Notes: generated by a model not told the origin, from the sequence alone. DNA of 64,000 nt from Dioszegia crocea (GCA_001600615.1 BCKK01000005.1:62001-126000); one strand, 5' to 3'. Counted from the first letter of the stretch, positions 34,782 to 46,903 are shown. A program made the numbers and translations.

Positions 34782-36310
34782 ATGGAATTCAACCCCGACA
34801 TCTATCCGGATATGCGATTTGACAAAGGGCCGTTGATCGCTGGCCTCGTCTTCATATCACTACTGTTTGGAGCCAGTGTCGTATCGTTTTTCAGCTACCT
34901 ACAATTCAGCTTCCCGTCAGATCGGAAGGGGATTCGGATCTTAGCAGTGGGTCATATCCTCCGCGTTCATCATTGGAGCTGATGTGGGACAGTTCACTAT
35001 GGCTGGATTCGCTGTCATCACCATGACTTTGTAAGTCTATCTTCTCCCATACGTCTACTTTCACTCACACCCCTTAGCTCTGTCGTCAGATCGTTACGCG
35101 GCTTCGCCTTCCGGTATGGGTTAGAGCCCAACCTCGTTGATGCCCAATGTAAGTGTAGATCCAACCCGGTCGATACAAAGCTGACGACCTTAGTCGACTC
35201 GGCTTCTTTCTTATTGGGTGGTGTAGCACATGTACTAGCTGGTGTAGGTCTCTTCATCAACCCAACGTGAGATGCGCGGAACTGACCAACAGGGATTCTT
35301 TGCGCACAGGGCCTGGAAAATCTACGATCGCCCTATCATCCTGGGTGTGATACTCAGCCTTTTCATGTGAGTACTCTAGCTAGCTGTCTAGGGTGTATGG
35401 GCTCATGGTGCAGTCTTACAACATCGGTCGGAGCGATAGGCGCTGCAGTGACGGGTATGGCGTCTGATGTGCGGAGCGGGGTAGGTCCAATTCTCCCACC
35501 TCGCTGATCGAGTGCTGACAGATATCTAGCGGGAAGACATCTTCAACTATTTGCTGTTCATATCAGTAATGGTTGGAGACATCACCATCACCTTGCTCAT
35601 TACCATCAAGCTATGGCGATCAAAAACTGGCTGGGCGAGAACGGATTCTTTGATGAATAACCTTGTAATGTGAGTCTGACTGAGTCTGCCGTATGACCAT
35701 CCCGCTGACTCAAGCCAGATTGGCCATTGAGGCACAAGTACCGCCGGCTCTAACGTGAGTTTACTCCACTCTTAGTATATGTCTAAGCTAACCAGACCAG
35801 TGCCATTGCCTTCATCATCACCTACGTGGGAGCCCCTCACGAAAGTTACACTCTCGCCTTTTCGTAAGTCTTCTTCCTCCCTCTTCCGATTGAGGAGCAG
35901 GTCGAGGTTATGGCTCACCAACTCAGATGTATTCCAATGGTCTACGTACTGTCTCTCTTTGCGGCATTGCAATCTCGCCACACTATCTCAGTCAAGATGG
36001 GCCCAACTACCGTAAGCCCTTTTTCCCCTCCCTCTTTGCTGTAGCTGATCAGTCAAAGATGCAAGACTACTCCATACCCAGTCGTACACTACCGACCAGT
36101 GTACATGTAACAACAGAGACGTACTCGCATGTGAGTTGCTAGATCACTTCAGATAAGGAGGTTTGGCTGATGATTCAGGCGACTGTTATGGAGATGGGCG
36201 TCGTGAAAGTACGGGGGGGAGGGAGACTCGCCGAGTCTAGTGAATCGCTTCAGGACGAACAACACGAGAATAAGGACGACTATAATACATCGGAGGTCAG
36301 GCTCGTATGA
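34782..36310 (+). CDS. DUF6534-like 7TM protein E
   Basis: Exons 34782-34946, 34993-35030, 35078-35148, 35195-35244, 35293-35366, 35414-35480, 35530-35669, 35719-35754, 35801-35863, 35927-36011, 36059-36130 and 36179-36310 give 330 aa. It is closest to D: both have DSASFLLGGVAHVLA, RSKTGWARTDSL and LSLFAALQSRH blocks and a 67-nt seventh-position exon (73 in A, B, C and F). Helix 1 is KGPLIAGLVFISLLFGASV. The tail contains VTTETYSH, ESSESLQDEQ and ends DYNTSEVRLV. The D/E pair probably arose from the most recent duplication of the array. Confidence 0.87.
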
Positions 36311-37128
36311 GTACCCATAATCCTGTTTCAAATCTTGTACAAATAGGAAAGGGTAGGCTGGGCCGCGGGTCGGCAGCGCCGCTGTGTATATGTACGAGTA
36401 TGTCCTAGCTCCGGGGCTATGTCTGCCTTGTTCCTATCTGCTCCGCTCTGCATAGACGCCCTTCAGGCTATGTAGGCGAGAAGCTCTCAGCCAAGTCGAA
36501 GTTGTTATCTCCCGAAAATCGCCCGATGCTGCCGCCTTTCCACCTGGAGTTCCTTGGCTTTCGCTTTCCATTGCTCATCTACCTCTGCGAGTCTACCATG
36601 GAGAATACCCTTGCTCTATCATTGAGGATCGTCTCTTTCATCGATCACGTCAGCGACCAATGATCGAATGTATCAGAACGAAGTTAGGGCACCGGGCGGA
36701 AGAAGGACTAGCTCAGCCTGTTTATGCCTGAGGACCCTCCCACCCTCAAAGTCAAACCAACCCCATCCCAGTGCCATTCCCTATCGACAACGAAGACTAG
36801 CTCGACGGCACACATGGGTCGATCAGCGTGGGCGGTCTTGAGAATGCTGATATCACGATGAAGGTTTCTATCCCCCTTGATTGCGAACGCGAAAGGGTGC
36901 GGCAAATTGTATACGTCTCGCACCCAACCTTCGCTTACCGAGGTGACAATCTGTGATCGACAAGCGGCAACTTTATCGAAACACGGGGTGTGTCTGGGTT
37001 AGTCGTAGGTACTCACCGGCAGATCCGCAAGATCTTATAGGCACGACTTGTCGCCTTCTATCCCCAGCACGCAACAATTCCCTTCACACTTCAATTTCCT
37101 GATTTTCAACCAGCTCACTCTCATCAAG
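36311..37128. other. Spacer E-F
   Basis: 818 bp without a supported gene. No ATGCCGTAAT copy was found. Short frames on the minus strand are not protein-like. Confidence 0.4.
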
Positions 37129-38676
37129 ATGCAGATGAATCCAGATACTTTCCCCGGCATGTTCGACTTCAAGGGCCCATTTATGCTAGGGTCAGTCGTT
37201 ACCCTTTCTTCCCTTTTGGCTATTTCGCTGATGATGGACAGATTCATTTCGACCTCTATCCTCTTTGGGTGCTGCTTGATCTCGTTTATGCAATACTTGC
37301 ATCACAGCCATGCTTCTGATGGGACGGGTACGCGTACTCTAGTAGTAAGTTCTTCTCTCTTACATGTCCAAATGTCTGTCGCAACCCAGCTGATAATCCC
37401 AGTTCGTAACCGCTTTTGTTGCCTGCGCCACGATGATCTTGTTCGTCCAACGTATCTAGCTCTAACCTATATACCGCTGATCGTCCTCAGTATCCTGCTC
37501 AACACTATCCGGGAGTTTGCGGTCGATTATGGCAAATTTCCAACTTTGGCCTCTGCGAGATGTACGTTTGGACCAATGACTAGCGCTGATGAACCAGGGG
37601 CCAACGGCATCTACATCCTCGAAATCACTGCCCACGTCCTCGTGACGGGCTACTTTGGAATTCGCGCTTGGAGACTGTATGGTCGACCGCTGTATATCGC
37701 CATTCCGCTTGTTCTGTCAATGTGAGTTGAAGGTTTCCGACAATCCTCCGCCCAAGGTTCAACGGCTGATACCTCCAGGACTGCAACTTCCACGGGTGCG
37801 GTAGGGGCTATGATCATGGGGATGACGACACCGATCGAGCTGCGTACTACTGTAAGTTTGCTCGATGTCCTAAGCCAAGAACCAAGCTGACGGTCCAGCT
37901 TGGAAGTGTCTTCAACTATTTATGGGTGAGTACATGTCCGCCCGCTCTGTGCTATCACGCTGATGCCCCTCAGCTCGCTTGTCAAATGTTGACCGATATC
38001 GCCGTGACTACGCTCATCATCGCCAAGCTCAAGTCTAGTAAGACTGGATGGAGAAGTACCGATTCTTTGATTCACAAATTGATCGTGTAAGTTTGAGTCA
38101 GGACAGACCTATGAGAGCTTCGCTGATATATCAGTATTGGTATAGAATGCCAACTCCCGCCTACATTGACCGCAATTGCGTTCCTCGTCGTCTATCTTAC
38201 AGCCCCACAAGGCTACATTGCCCTTTTCCTGTAAGTTCCCAAGTGTCCCAAACCTTCGCGGAAGCTGACTTCTGCAGTGGATTCACTATGCTATATATCC
38301 TTTGTCTGTTCGCTGCTCTCAACTCGCGACACCAGCTGTCTGCTCGAGGAACCAACGAGATGTCCGACTGGGTAAGTTCTGGTTTGCCCTCGGATCCTGG
38401 TTAAACTCTCAGCTGATCAGTTCAGAAAAACGACACCACGTCTCGTCGCTCTATGCCCACTACATCTATCAACGTCTTCACCGAGACTTTCACTCATGTA
38501 AGCCCATAGTCCCACTGAATGAGGCCATACTGACTCTTCAGACCCAATCGGCTGACCCGCTCGATGCTAAACGTTCTGCTCGCGTGCGTGGCGGAGGCCG
38601 AGTTGATGAATCGACGGAGTCTTTCCAAGATGAGGATGCTAAGGATTTGAATACGTCTGAGATCAGGCTGGTGTAG
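37129..38676 (+). CDS. DUF6534-like 7TM protein F
   Basis: Exons 37129-37190, 37242-37344, 37403-37440, 37491-37561, 37598-37721, 37779-37851, 37899-37925, 37974-38086, 38135-38230, 38278-38371, 38426-38497 and 38542-38676 give 335 aa. As in B, the 50+74 pair is one 124-nt exon. Helix 1 is KGPFMLGFISTSILFGCCL; GYFGIRAWRLYGRPLYI and LKSSKTGWRSTDSLIHKL follow. The tail has VFTETFTH, DESTESFQDEDA and ends DLNTSEIRLV. The third intron starts GTTCGT, a weak donor, where paralogues have GTAAG-type donors. A second in-frame ATG lies at 37135. Confidence 0.87.
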
Positions 38677-39604
38677 GAAATGTCCTGGGCTTTGGCTGGA
38701 CTTCAGAACTAGATTTGGTTGTCAGGGGGACAATTGGGATTGCAGCACGGCAATAGCGTGGTCTTTGGGTCGATTTCCGGTAGGATTTACCCTCTCACCG
38801 CCGATAGGCTCTACATGCATGTCAGACTTCCAGACAGGGCTGCAGTTTCATTTCGTAGTAGCAATGTGGTAGATGTCTGACCAGCCAGCTTGTCTTACAT
38901 AGGCGCCAACTCAAGTAAGCCACTTTCCTTCCGACGGAACTTAGGTCCTGGACCCTGTAATTGCCCGATATCTGGCCTGAGCTCTTGATTGGAAGCTTGC
39001 TTGACTTTACATCTTGGAACATCTACCGCACACGCAATCTCGGAAGTCTCAGTACAGCGCTCAAGCATACGGACAATCTGATCGACGGGGAGAATTGAGA
39101 TTTTGGTAAGATTTCGATACAGGGGGGATCGTGAGAATTAGGATTTGGGGGTGTCACCGCCCACCTGTATCCCTTTCACCACATCAATCAGCCCATGCAA
39201 TCCTTTGCGCTAAGCTAGGCTATAAGCTTGTTATGTCGGCTTAGCCAAGCTACTCGCATCAGCACGGAATGGAGTGACAGGGAATGGGTACGGTAACGCA
39301 TTGAATCTCACCCGAAACATTGTCCGAAACCGAAACATCATCCACACATCCCCACACACACACACACCGCCACGGGTGTCCGTCCGCTTCCTTACCACGG
39401 ATCCGAGATCCGAGATAGACTTCGGGAATTGCGATCTGGGACAATCTCAACCCTGACGACGATAGAGTTGGATACGTCAAATGCCCACAGGAAAGTTCAG
39501 TGTGGATGACATGGAGGAAGGGAGGGATACATAGGTAAGAGCGGACGAGGGAATGTATGTGTCTCTTCCCCCTTCGTACCCCTCCCTACCGCAAATTTCT
39601 CGCC
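38677..39604. other. Spacer F-G
   Basis: 928 bp, the longest spacer of the array, without a supported gene. It includes a short CA microsatellite annotated separately. The last 100 bp before gene G are a CT-rich leader. Confidence 0.45.
39353..39367. repeat. Short CA microsatellite
   Basis: Seven CA units plus C, flanked by CA-rich DNA (CACACATCCC). It is non-coding. Confidence 0.7.
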
Positions 39605-41181
39605 ATGTCCAACCTCACATTCGCTGATCTGAAGTTATTGTCGCCGAAGGAACTCGACCTGGTTGGATATGCGTTACTGGGTGGGAACACTGGAGCGAAT
39701 CTCGCCCCTTACATCTTGGGGTATGTACAATCTTTATGGCTTGGAACTGCGCTGACTCTCAGACTATTCATGGACTGCCTCTTACTCGGAGTCCTCATCA
39801 TGCAAGTCAACCGATGGCATACCTACTGTTTTCACAAAGAGAGGCTACACACCAAACTCCTAGTCGTGCGTACATCTTCCACTTCACATTTGCCCTTCAC
39901 TGACATTTTCAGTTCTACGTCTTCATACTCAATCTCGCCATCACCATCTTGTGAGCCGTTGTACCTACTTAGCTAACCTTCAGCTTGGTCGTCTGGAATA
40001 TGAACATGTTCTCAACAAATTTCGGCCGATATCGTCAATTCCTTAGCGTAGATTGTGAGTGCACGGTCCCTTGTATTCGTGAGAACTGGTCTGATTTGTG
40101 CAGTTGCCAGTTTCTTCTATCTGATTGATGCCTTGATTCGATTTCCTGTATCGGTGAGCAATCTCAAGTTGCCCTGAGTGAATAATTGCTGATGTATAGG
40201 CATACTTCGCAGCAAGAGCATGGCGCATGTCCGGCAAGAATGTGATTCTCGCCATCGTCCTTGGGATCCTACTGTAAGTCTCCCCCTTTCCTATTGTAAA
40301 GCGTCGCGCTGAAGGACCCAGTCTCGCCTCGCTTTGCCTAGGCATCACGGCCAAAGCTCTCGCTACGACAATGTACACTTCACCCGCCTTCATCGCCATG
40401 ACGTGCGTCTGGGTCAGTCTTTCCCATCCCTCTCTCCGCACACGCGCTGACTCTACAGCTAGGATGCCACCTCGCCTGCGATCTGATCACCACTACCGTC
40501 ATTGCTGTCTTCCTCTACAAGTCCAAGACTGGCTGGTCCCAGACCGACGCCCTCATGATGCAGCTGTTGGTCATGACGGCTGAGACACAACTACCGCCGA
40601 CGATAATGTGAGTTCTTCCTATTCCCTGTAAGGGCTGTACTGACTTTGCAGCTCGGCCGCATTCCTCATTACTTACATTGCCGACAATGCCTCGGCATGG
40701 CCTGTCTTCTTTGTGTTTTCAAGCAAGGTATGTTGTCAAATTTGCGATGGAGTAACTCTGCTGATGATCAGGTGTTTGCAATCTGCCTTGTCGCTGTACT
40801 CAACACCAAATTCACCTTACGTCGGGAACTTGAGACGAGCTCTGCTGTTGGTGTAAGTCTTGATGTCCTACCATAGTGACCATCCACTGATCCCCCAGGG
40901 CAACAACACCTACGCCCTGAAATCTCGCGGCAAGCAGCCTACAATGGAGGTACACGTTGCCACAGAGACATACCGAGAGCGAGACGAGATGAGCATGGTA
41001 CGTTTCCCTCCAACGCCCGGTGTTTACATCTGCTGATGGTCAGTTTGAGCAAGAGGTCAAGAGACAGCGTGGGCACGGCAATGAGCTCGCTTCGGTTACT
41101 ATTGATGGCGAAGCGGTGGTATATCGCAAAATGTCGGATATCGAGGAGACTAGTACCATGCCGCAGGTCCGGTTCAACTAG
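39605..41181 (+). CDS. DUF6534-like 7TM protein G, divergent
   Basis: Last and most divergent member. Exons 39605-39720, 39763-39865, 39913-39950, 39984-40054, 40104-40153, 40200-40273, 40322-40412, 40459-40607, 40652-40727, 40772-40852, 40899-40997 and 41044-41181 give 361 aa. The N-terminus is longer and different (MSNLTFADLKLLSPKELDLV), but exons 103-38-71-50-74 match the other copies exactly. AYFAARAWRMSGKNVI and YKSKTGWSQTDALMMQL are the family blocks. The tail keeps VATETYRERDEM but has lost the NTSEIRLV ending and finishes MPQVRFN. It may be the founder copy or one that has changed role. Confidence 0.86.
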
Positions 41182-41354
41182 GCTTGTCTTGGGTAGGGGA
41201 TCAGGAGAAGAGGGTAGCCAGGGGAAAGGGTGGGATGTCTTTTTGGGTCGCTTTGTCAGTGTCGATCTTACTTGTTGGGTCTAGTCATGTTACACATCTG
41301 TCGGATACACTGTGGGTTGGGCAATGCAAGTACATGATGATGATTGTGTCTAAT

Positions 41355-43776
41355 CTATTCTGGCCGTGATTTCTCAACACGTTCACCTGGAGATATCAGC
41401 TCTAACCCCAATCCCCTAAGAAAAAGTACTCACTAGCAAAGTAACTATCAGCATTAGAGCTCAACAACTCGTCCTCTCCCTCATCTTCAATCTCCTCCCC
41501 CTTTGTCTTTTCTCTCGTACTAGCCACCTGCTTTTCCTCATATGCCGCCCGGAGCTCATGAACCCTCATCTCCCTATCCTTCTCCGCGTCATACGCCAAA
41601 TGCCTCTTGAGCACCACACGCTCATACCAGCTCAAATGTCTCGGGTGGACTGCGATACCCCTGTAATCGCCAGCCCGGCCCGCACGGACAAACGTCCAAT
41701 ACCGATCTTGTTCCCTCAGATCAAGACCCGTAGTGTCCGGGATGAAAATTAGAGTGACGATCCAACCGGCGAATCCGAACCAGCATACGATCCAAAATCT
41801 TGTTCGGCCATCGACATAGTTGTAGATTACAGCAGGAAGGAGTGCTCCGACTTTACCAGCGGCGGCTGATAGACCGTGGGCTGTCGCTCGGACGGAAATG
41901 GGGAAAATCTCAGCGGCGAGGAGGAAGGTAGTGCAGTTTGGTCCGAATTGCTGGAAGAAGGAAGAGAGGTAGTAGATGGTTTGGAAACCTGCGATACGGC
42001 CTGGTGATCGGAGCTCGTCGTACCAGACTGGGCTGTCAGCGCTACTCAATGCAGGTGCCGGAGAACTTACTGGCACTGATCAAGAATAGAATTCCGTCAC
42101 CCAAGAAACCAACAATCTGCATTCGCCGTCTTCCGTATGATTTGTGGTCGATTAGCAGAGCTGCAAGGTAGTATCCGACAAGAGAGACACCGATGTTGAC
42201 AAGGTTCCAGTTCCACGAGACGATAACGTTGTTGGCGGCGGCGGGGGAGATGATGGCGATGAAGGTTGAGGCGAACAGCTTGTTTCTGGCACGTTAGCCT
42301 GATCCGAGGTCAGTCAGGCGGGGTGGACTTACCCGTAGAAGAGGAAATCGTTGAATAACCAGCCCATCGTAGACCCCACCATCCTGCCTCCAAAGTGAGA
42401 GCACACCAGCTTCAGAGAGACGATATCGTAGCCTGACTGATTGACATGGGCGTTTTTCTTTGATTTTCGGAGAGCGGCGGACGAGTAAACTTTGCGGTAA
42501 TATCGGTAGTACGCTATAGCTTAGCAATGTCACTGGTGGAGGTGAGGGGTAGCTTACCAAGCCATAGTGTCATAGCAGCCATAATACCGAATGAAACTCG
42601 GAATGTCCACTGAGCGGCAACTTGGCCATACCTACTAATCAGCCGAGCCCAATATGAAACCTCGCCATAACTTACGGTGGGTTTCCACCGCCGTGGAAGA
42701 TGAGTAGAAGAATGATGAGGAGACCTTGGTTGAAGAGTTGACCCCATCCTGACTATCAGCTGTGATTCCGCCTGATCATGAGAAAACTCACCCTGCATTA
42801 AGAAAGCGAGCACGACATTTCGGCCTCGGTGTAGCTTGTCGTCCCTCTGAGCATGGGCACCTCGGGTGGACTCCAGAGCAGTCGTAGATGTCATAGGGTA
42901 TTCACCACCGACCTGAGAATGAGCTCGGAACTCCACCAGGAAGGCGACAGACTCACTCCGATCCCGTAAATGAACTGACACCACCCGTAGCAGATGACCC
43001 ATCCGTTCAAATTAGTTCCCCAAGAAGCAGTAAGCATGACCAGACCGACTGTTTTGTTAGCTCCTTCTCGCCAAGATTACAAAAGACTTACGAGTCATGA
43101 TTAAGGCATCCTGAACCAAACCTACTTTCCGTCCCACCCAATCTCCCTCAAACCCCACCATGACCTGCCCCACGATAATACCGATAATCTGGAGGTAATC
43201 TACCGCTGCAACCCAATTCTTATCGCATACCTCATGTGTAGACCAGCACTGTGGCCAGACCGATCGGTAAAGAGCTGAAAGATTTCCAATGGAGAAGAGA
43301 CTAGCATTCAGCTCTATCCAATGGAGATGACTCACGTATAACCCTCAGTGAAGAGTCCAAAACCAGTCATGACGTATCGCCTTGAGTAAGCGGCCAATGG
43401 TGACAAAGGGTCTTTTTTGAACATTGACCAAACGTGAGATGCCTCCCGCTTGGTTTCGGCGTTGGCTTGGGCATTGACCCATTTTTGTCGGGCTGAAAAT
43501 GGGAGATCGGCCTGATGGGTCAGATGGAGAACCCGAGCGAGCAGAGAATGGACTCACCCAATATACGCCATCCTGATAGCTGTCCTCTGGCGCAAGGTCG
43601 TCATATAACGGATGCTCTTTGCCGAACTTGGCACTGACAGTGTCGGTGTCGGATGAACCACTACCGCTGGCTGCAGCAGCTAGGATCGCATTATCCTCTT
43701 CGAAAGTATCAGGCACAGCCGGATTTCTCGGTGGTAGATTTGGCGTATTGAACGCTGAAAGAGGACCCGCCGACAT
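41355..43776 (-). CDS. MFS phosphate-type transporter (PHO84-like)
   Basis: Twelve-helix major facilitator of the phosphate:H+ symporter group. Eleven exons (descending) give 661 aa: 43776-43558, 43511-43336, 43300-43092, 43048-42957, 42912-42792, 42748-42676, 42631-42558, 42513-42333, 42285-42071, 42027-41434 and 41386-41355. Marks: IIVGQVMVGFEGDWVGRKVG, CQFIYGIGVGGEYPMTSTT, WLFNDFLFYGNKLF, and FGPNCTTFLLAAEIFPISVRA followed by LSAAAGKVGALLP. The N-terminus (~110 aa) and C-terminus (~90 aa) are long, polar and cytosolic. The last exon is inferred: a textbook intron (GTGAGT..GCTGATATCTCCAG) replaces the unspliced ending at 41402. The transported anion is not certain. Confidence 0.87.
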
Positions 43777-45704
43777 GCTGAGTGAGTAAAGTGCAGAGAG
43801 ATGGGTCAGTGAGATGAAGCAGTCATTCATATACCTTTTTCAACAGCCGGACCAACGCACTGCGGCTAGTGTCGGAAAAAGTTGGAAGCGGGGGAACGTC
43901 GGCGAAGTATTTATAGCTTGGTGCTCCACGTTTACACAACCTGAAACAGCATAGATGAACCTGAAACAAGTCTGATGCAGAGATCTGATTGGTCTGTGCG
44001 CATGCACGTTCGTCGTGCCTGAAGTATGCTCCACTAGTCAGCACTGCCTCGTCATCATCGCGTCTGTATTGCACCCGAATGAATGAAGATTTGAAAGCTC
44101 TCTCTGCTACTCGTATCATACGATATGATGGGCTAAGCCGAGGCTTGGACGGATTGGCACGAGCTTACTGCTGGGCTGACTCCGACTGGAAAGGGAGGGA
44201 TGCCCGAAGACAGGTGGGAAGGGTTTGAGAAGTAAGTTGTGAAGAGTCAACAGCGCTAATTGACCAGTAACGACAGAAGGCTCAATGACCACACCGACCA
44301 ACTCACATTATTCCCTTCCAGTCAATTCGACCTCCACGTCTGTCCACCCTCATAATACACTTGGCCATCTTGCGAACCTCGCGATGCGCCAGACCCGACT
44401 ACGGAGTCGGTTTGGGAATGGGGTTGACGATGGGGGAATAGGCATGCGTTGCGCTATCGCAAAGAAGATGTCGTCCATCACGAACGAAATCCGGAATACT
44501 CCGGTGGAGGGATTGACCTGGCCGGTCATGGGAATCGACTGCCGTTGCACATGGACTTCCGGTGGAGGGGTCGGGGAAGCCGAGGGCTGGGAAAAGGAGG
44601 TTGGCACGGTCAGAGGAGGTACGGGGGAAGGGGCGTAATTGTGGGGAGAGGCGGGTGTCACAGCGATTGGCTGAGGAGGTACAGGGGATAGCGAACCGCG
44701 CGCACCAAGAAACTGGCCGCCAAGGAGAAAGCCCAGAAGACTCTCCTTGCTGAGAAGGGACGACAGGCTGCCCCCGCGCAATCTGTGAGTAGTGCTATGG
44801 CCGAACTGACGATAGAACCCATACACAACCTTCCCCGCTGCTGGTCCGCTCACCTGGGCCTCGGTAATCGCTGCCCTTGACCATATGGGCATCAGGGACG
44901 TCAAGATGATGGTGGTGACGTTTCTGTCCCTGCCAGCATCGCCCCCTCACATGTTAGACAGAAGTCGTCCCCCATCTTCAGAATAGTCTCATTCTAGGCA
45001 TGCAGCTTGTTCCCCGCCCTCCTCAAATCTACCGCTATCGAACACGAATCAACCATCGCCCTGTCCGCCTCCTCCGTCAGGTGGACGATATGAGTTGCCT
45101 GGTGATTGATGAACGTGCGCGGCTGGGAAGACGCATAGCAGCGCGGAAGGGACGAGAGGAATCATAGCGCTTGGTAATGGGTGTGGGTAGGAGGTGAAGT
45201 CATGCTGGGCGAGTGGGATTCCAAACCATGGAGAAGGCTTTCCATAAGATCAACGGATGTGACAGGACTGTGATGCTGTGAGTTTTAGTCCCTAACGGCT
45301 GTCGAGCACTATCTGACTGGACAGTAAGGAAGCGCTTCCCGCCATGTCATTAAGTGCACTACGCTCAGGCGAAGGGCGCCGAATGGGAAACAGATCGGTA
45401 TTGGTGAGCGAACCGAGGATTGATGGAGGGTACGGGGAAGGCCACACGGGGCTGGATAGTGGGCCGGGCTGGAGGGCTATGGGCATTCCGACCGGCGGTT
45501 GGCTTAGGGTAGGGATGGCCCCTGTTTGTTGCGGCGTGACCCATCTGAGAGGGGTCCGTGATGGACCGAAGGGGCAGTGGTTGGGAGTTTAGGGAATAAT
45601 CGTACTTCGATATTCACTCGGTGCCAATGCAAGGTTACCCAAACAGAACGTAGAAGCAGATTACGACTTCACCGCTAAGACTTGCATCATGGCATACAAA
45701 CTCC
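43777..45704. other. Unresolved 1.9 kb with candidate exons on both strands
   Basis: No gene can be called with confidence. On the plus strand, 44692-44784 and 44816-44986 are joined by a 31-nt GT..AG intron; both are multiples of three, and the second reads FPAAGPLTWASVIAALDHMG before a stop. On the minus strand, Pro/Ser-rich frames at about 45580-45292 (SQPPVGMPIALQPGPLSSP) and 44892-44350 (PSPVPPLTVPTSFSQPSASP) look like disordered protein, and about 45130-44994 reads LTEEADRAMVDSCSIAVDL before a stop. These could be pieces of one degraded or fast-evolving gene, or of an unannotated multi-exon gene. Confidence 0.35.
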
Positions 45705-46903
45705 CTACAAGACAATCTCATCAGGGTGCAAGTTGGCGTAGTCGAGAGCTTTAACAATGGTGTACAGCCTACTAATCAGCACAAGACCTCAAAAGCCGAT
45801 TACCACAACTCACGCAGTCAAAGTAGGAACTGGGACGCCCAATCGTTTGCCCTCCTTTAATGGGGTACCCAAGATGACCTCAACTTCCATCGCTCGCTGT
45901 GCGAGACAGTCAAACAACATCGAACTTGGTAGTCCGGCCTTCACGTCGGTGCACTCTTTAATCAGGCGGTCGACGGTGCCTTCGGGAATAGCCAACCCTT
46001 TGGCCTTGGCGACAGCCTCGACTTCACGCATGACTGTGAAGCACAATGGGAGGGCCTCTTCGGACGAGAGGAAGAAGGTGGATGTGCGTTGGCGGGTGAC
46101 GGTGGTAAGGGAGTTCCAGCAGCAGTTCCTGATCGTCAGCCACTGTCTCGGGGAAGTGGACTCAAAGAGTGAGAGCAGATAAAGACTTACCAGATCACCT
46201 TGATCCATCGCTCAGACTGGATATCACCAACGACATTACACGTACTTCCTCCCTTCTCCAGAATAGCCACAATAGCCTTCAGCTTGGCATCCTCCTGAGC
46301 CTTATCACCCCCCTCTCTGTAGTCCACACCAATGGTCAGAGCTTCCCGGTTGAAGTTCTCAACGCCCGCCTGACCATTCTTGACGGGTGCCACTCGGCCA
46401 CCAGACCAGACCACAGCAGAGATGATGGTGTTGGAGGGGAAAGAATCGTGAAGGGGAGCTTCGGCTCCGACACCGTTCTGCAGAAGGACGATGGAGGTCT
46501 CGGCGGAAATAACAGGGCTGAGCTGCTCGGATAGGGAAGGCTTGGCATCTAGGAGAGCCTTGTTGGCGCAGAACACTGCCGATCAGCATGCTCTGCGCAG
46601 TAAGTATGAGCACTAACCGTAGTCGAACTTCTTACCGCTCGCAGCGGCATCTTCGCAGCTCTTGTAGACTATCCGAGTTAGCGGCTTCGCCCGAAGTCTA
46701 GAGAGATACTCACCACCTGCGAATCTGATATCGTCGTGATTCCCGAACTTGTTACTGATAAAGTAGAATCCTTTACTCTTGACAGCCTCGTAGTTACTCC
46801 TAGCGACGACAGACACGTCGCACTGCCCAGAGAGCTGGAGGATACACGCGTAGATACCCCCGATACCGCCGAGGCCGAAAAGAAGGACGTTGGGTCTAGA
46901 CAT
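45705..46903 (-). CDS. 2-dehydropantoate 2-reductase family (ApbA/PanE)
   Basis: NADPH-dependent reductase that makes pantoate for pantothenate/CoA synthesis, or a related ketopantoate-reductase-fold enzyme. Exons 46903-46714, 46668-46619, 46576-46191, 46128-45814 and 45768-45705 give 334 aa. The N-terminal nucleotide-binding motif is NVLLFGLGGIGGIYACIL. TSIVLLQNGVGAEAPL is the hallmark ketopantoate reductase segment (LQNGxG). The C-terminal domain has the WIKVIWNCCWNSLTTVT helix with the conserved Lys-Asn pair, and a final all-alpha dimer region. It is divergent from the L-lactate dehydrogenase gene, 303 bp apart. It may also belong to the fungal PanE-like subfamily of unknown substrate. Confidence 0.9.

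Noticed and set aside
44985..45170. Small 56-codon plus-strand frame starting at 45000 with many Arg residues
   Set aside because: It is too short and Arg-rich to stand alone; kept only as part of the unresolved 43.8-45.7 kb region.
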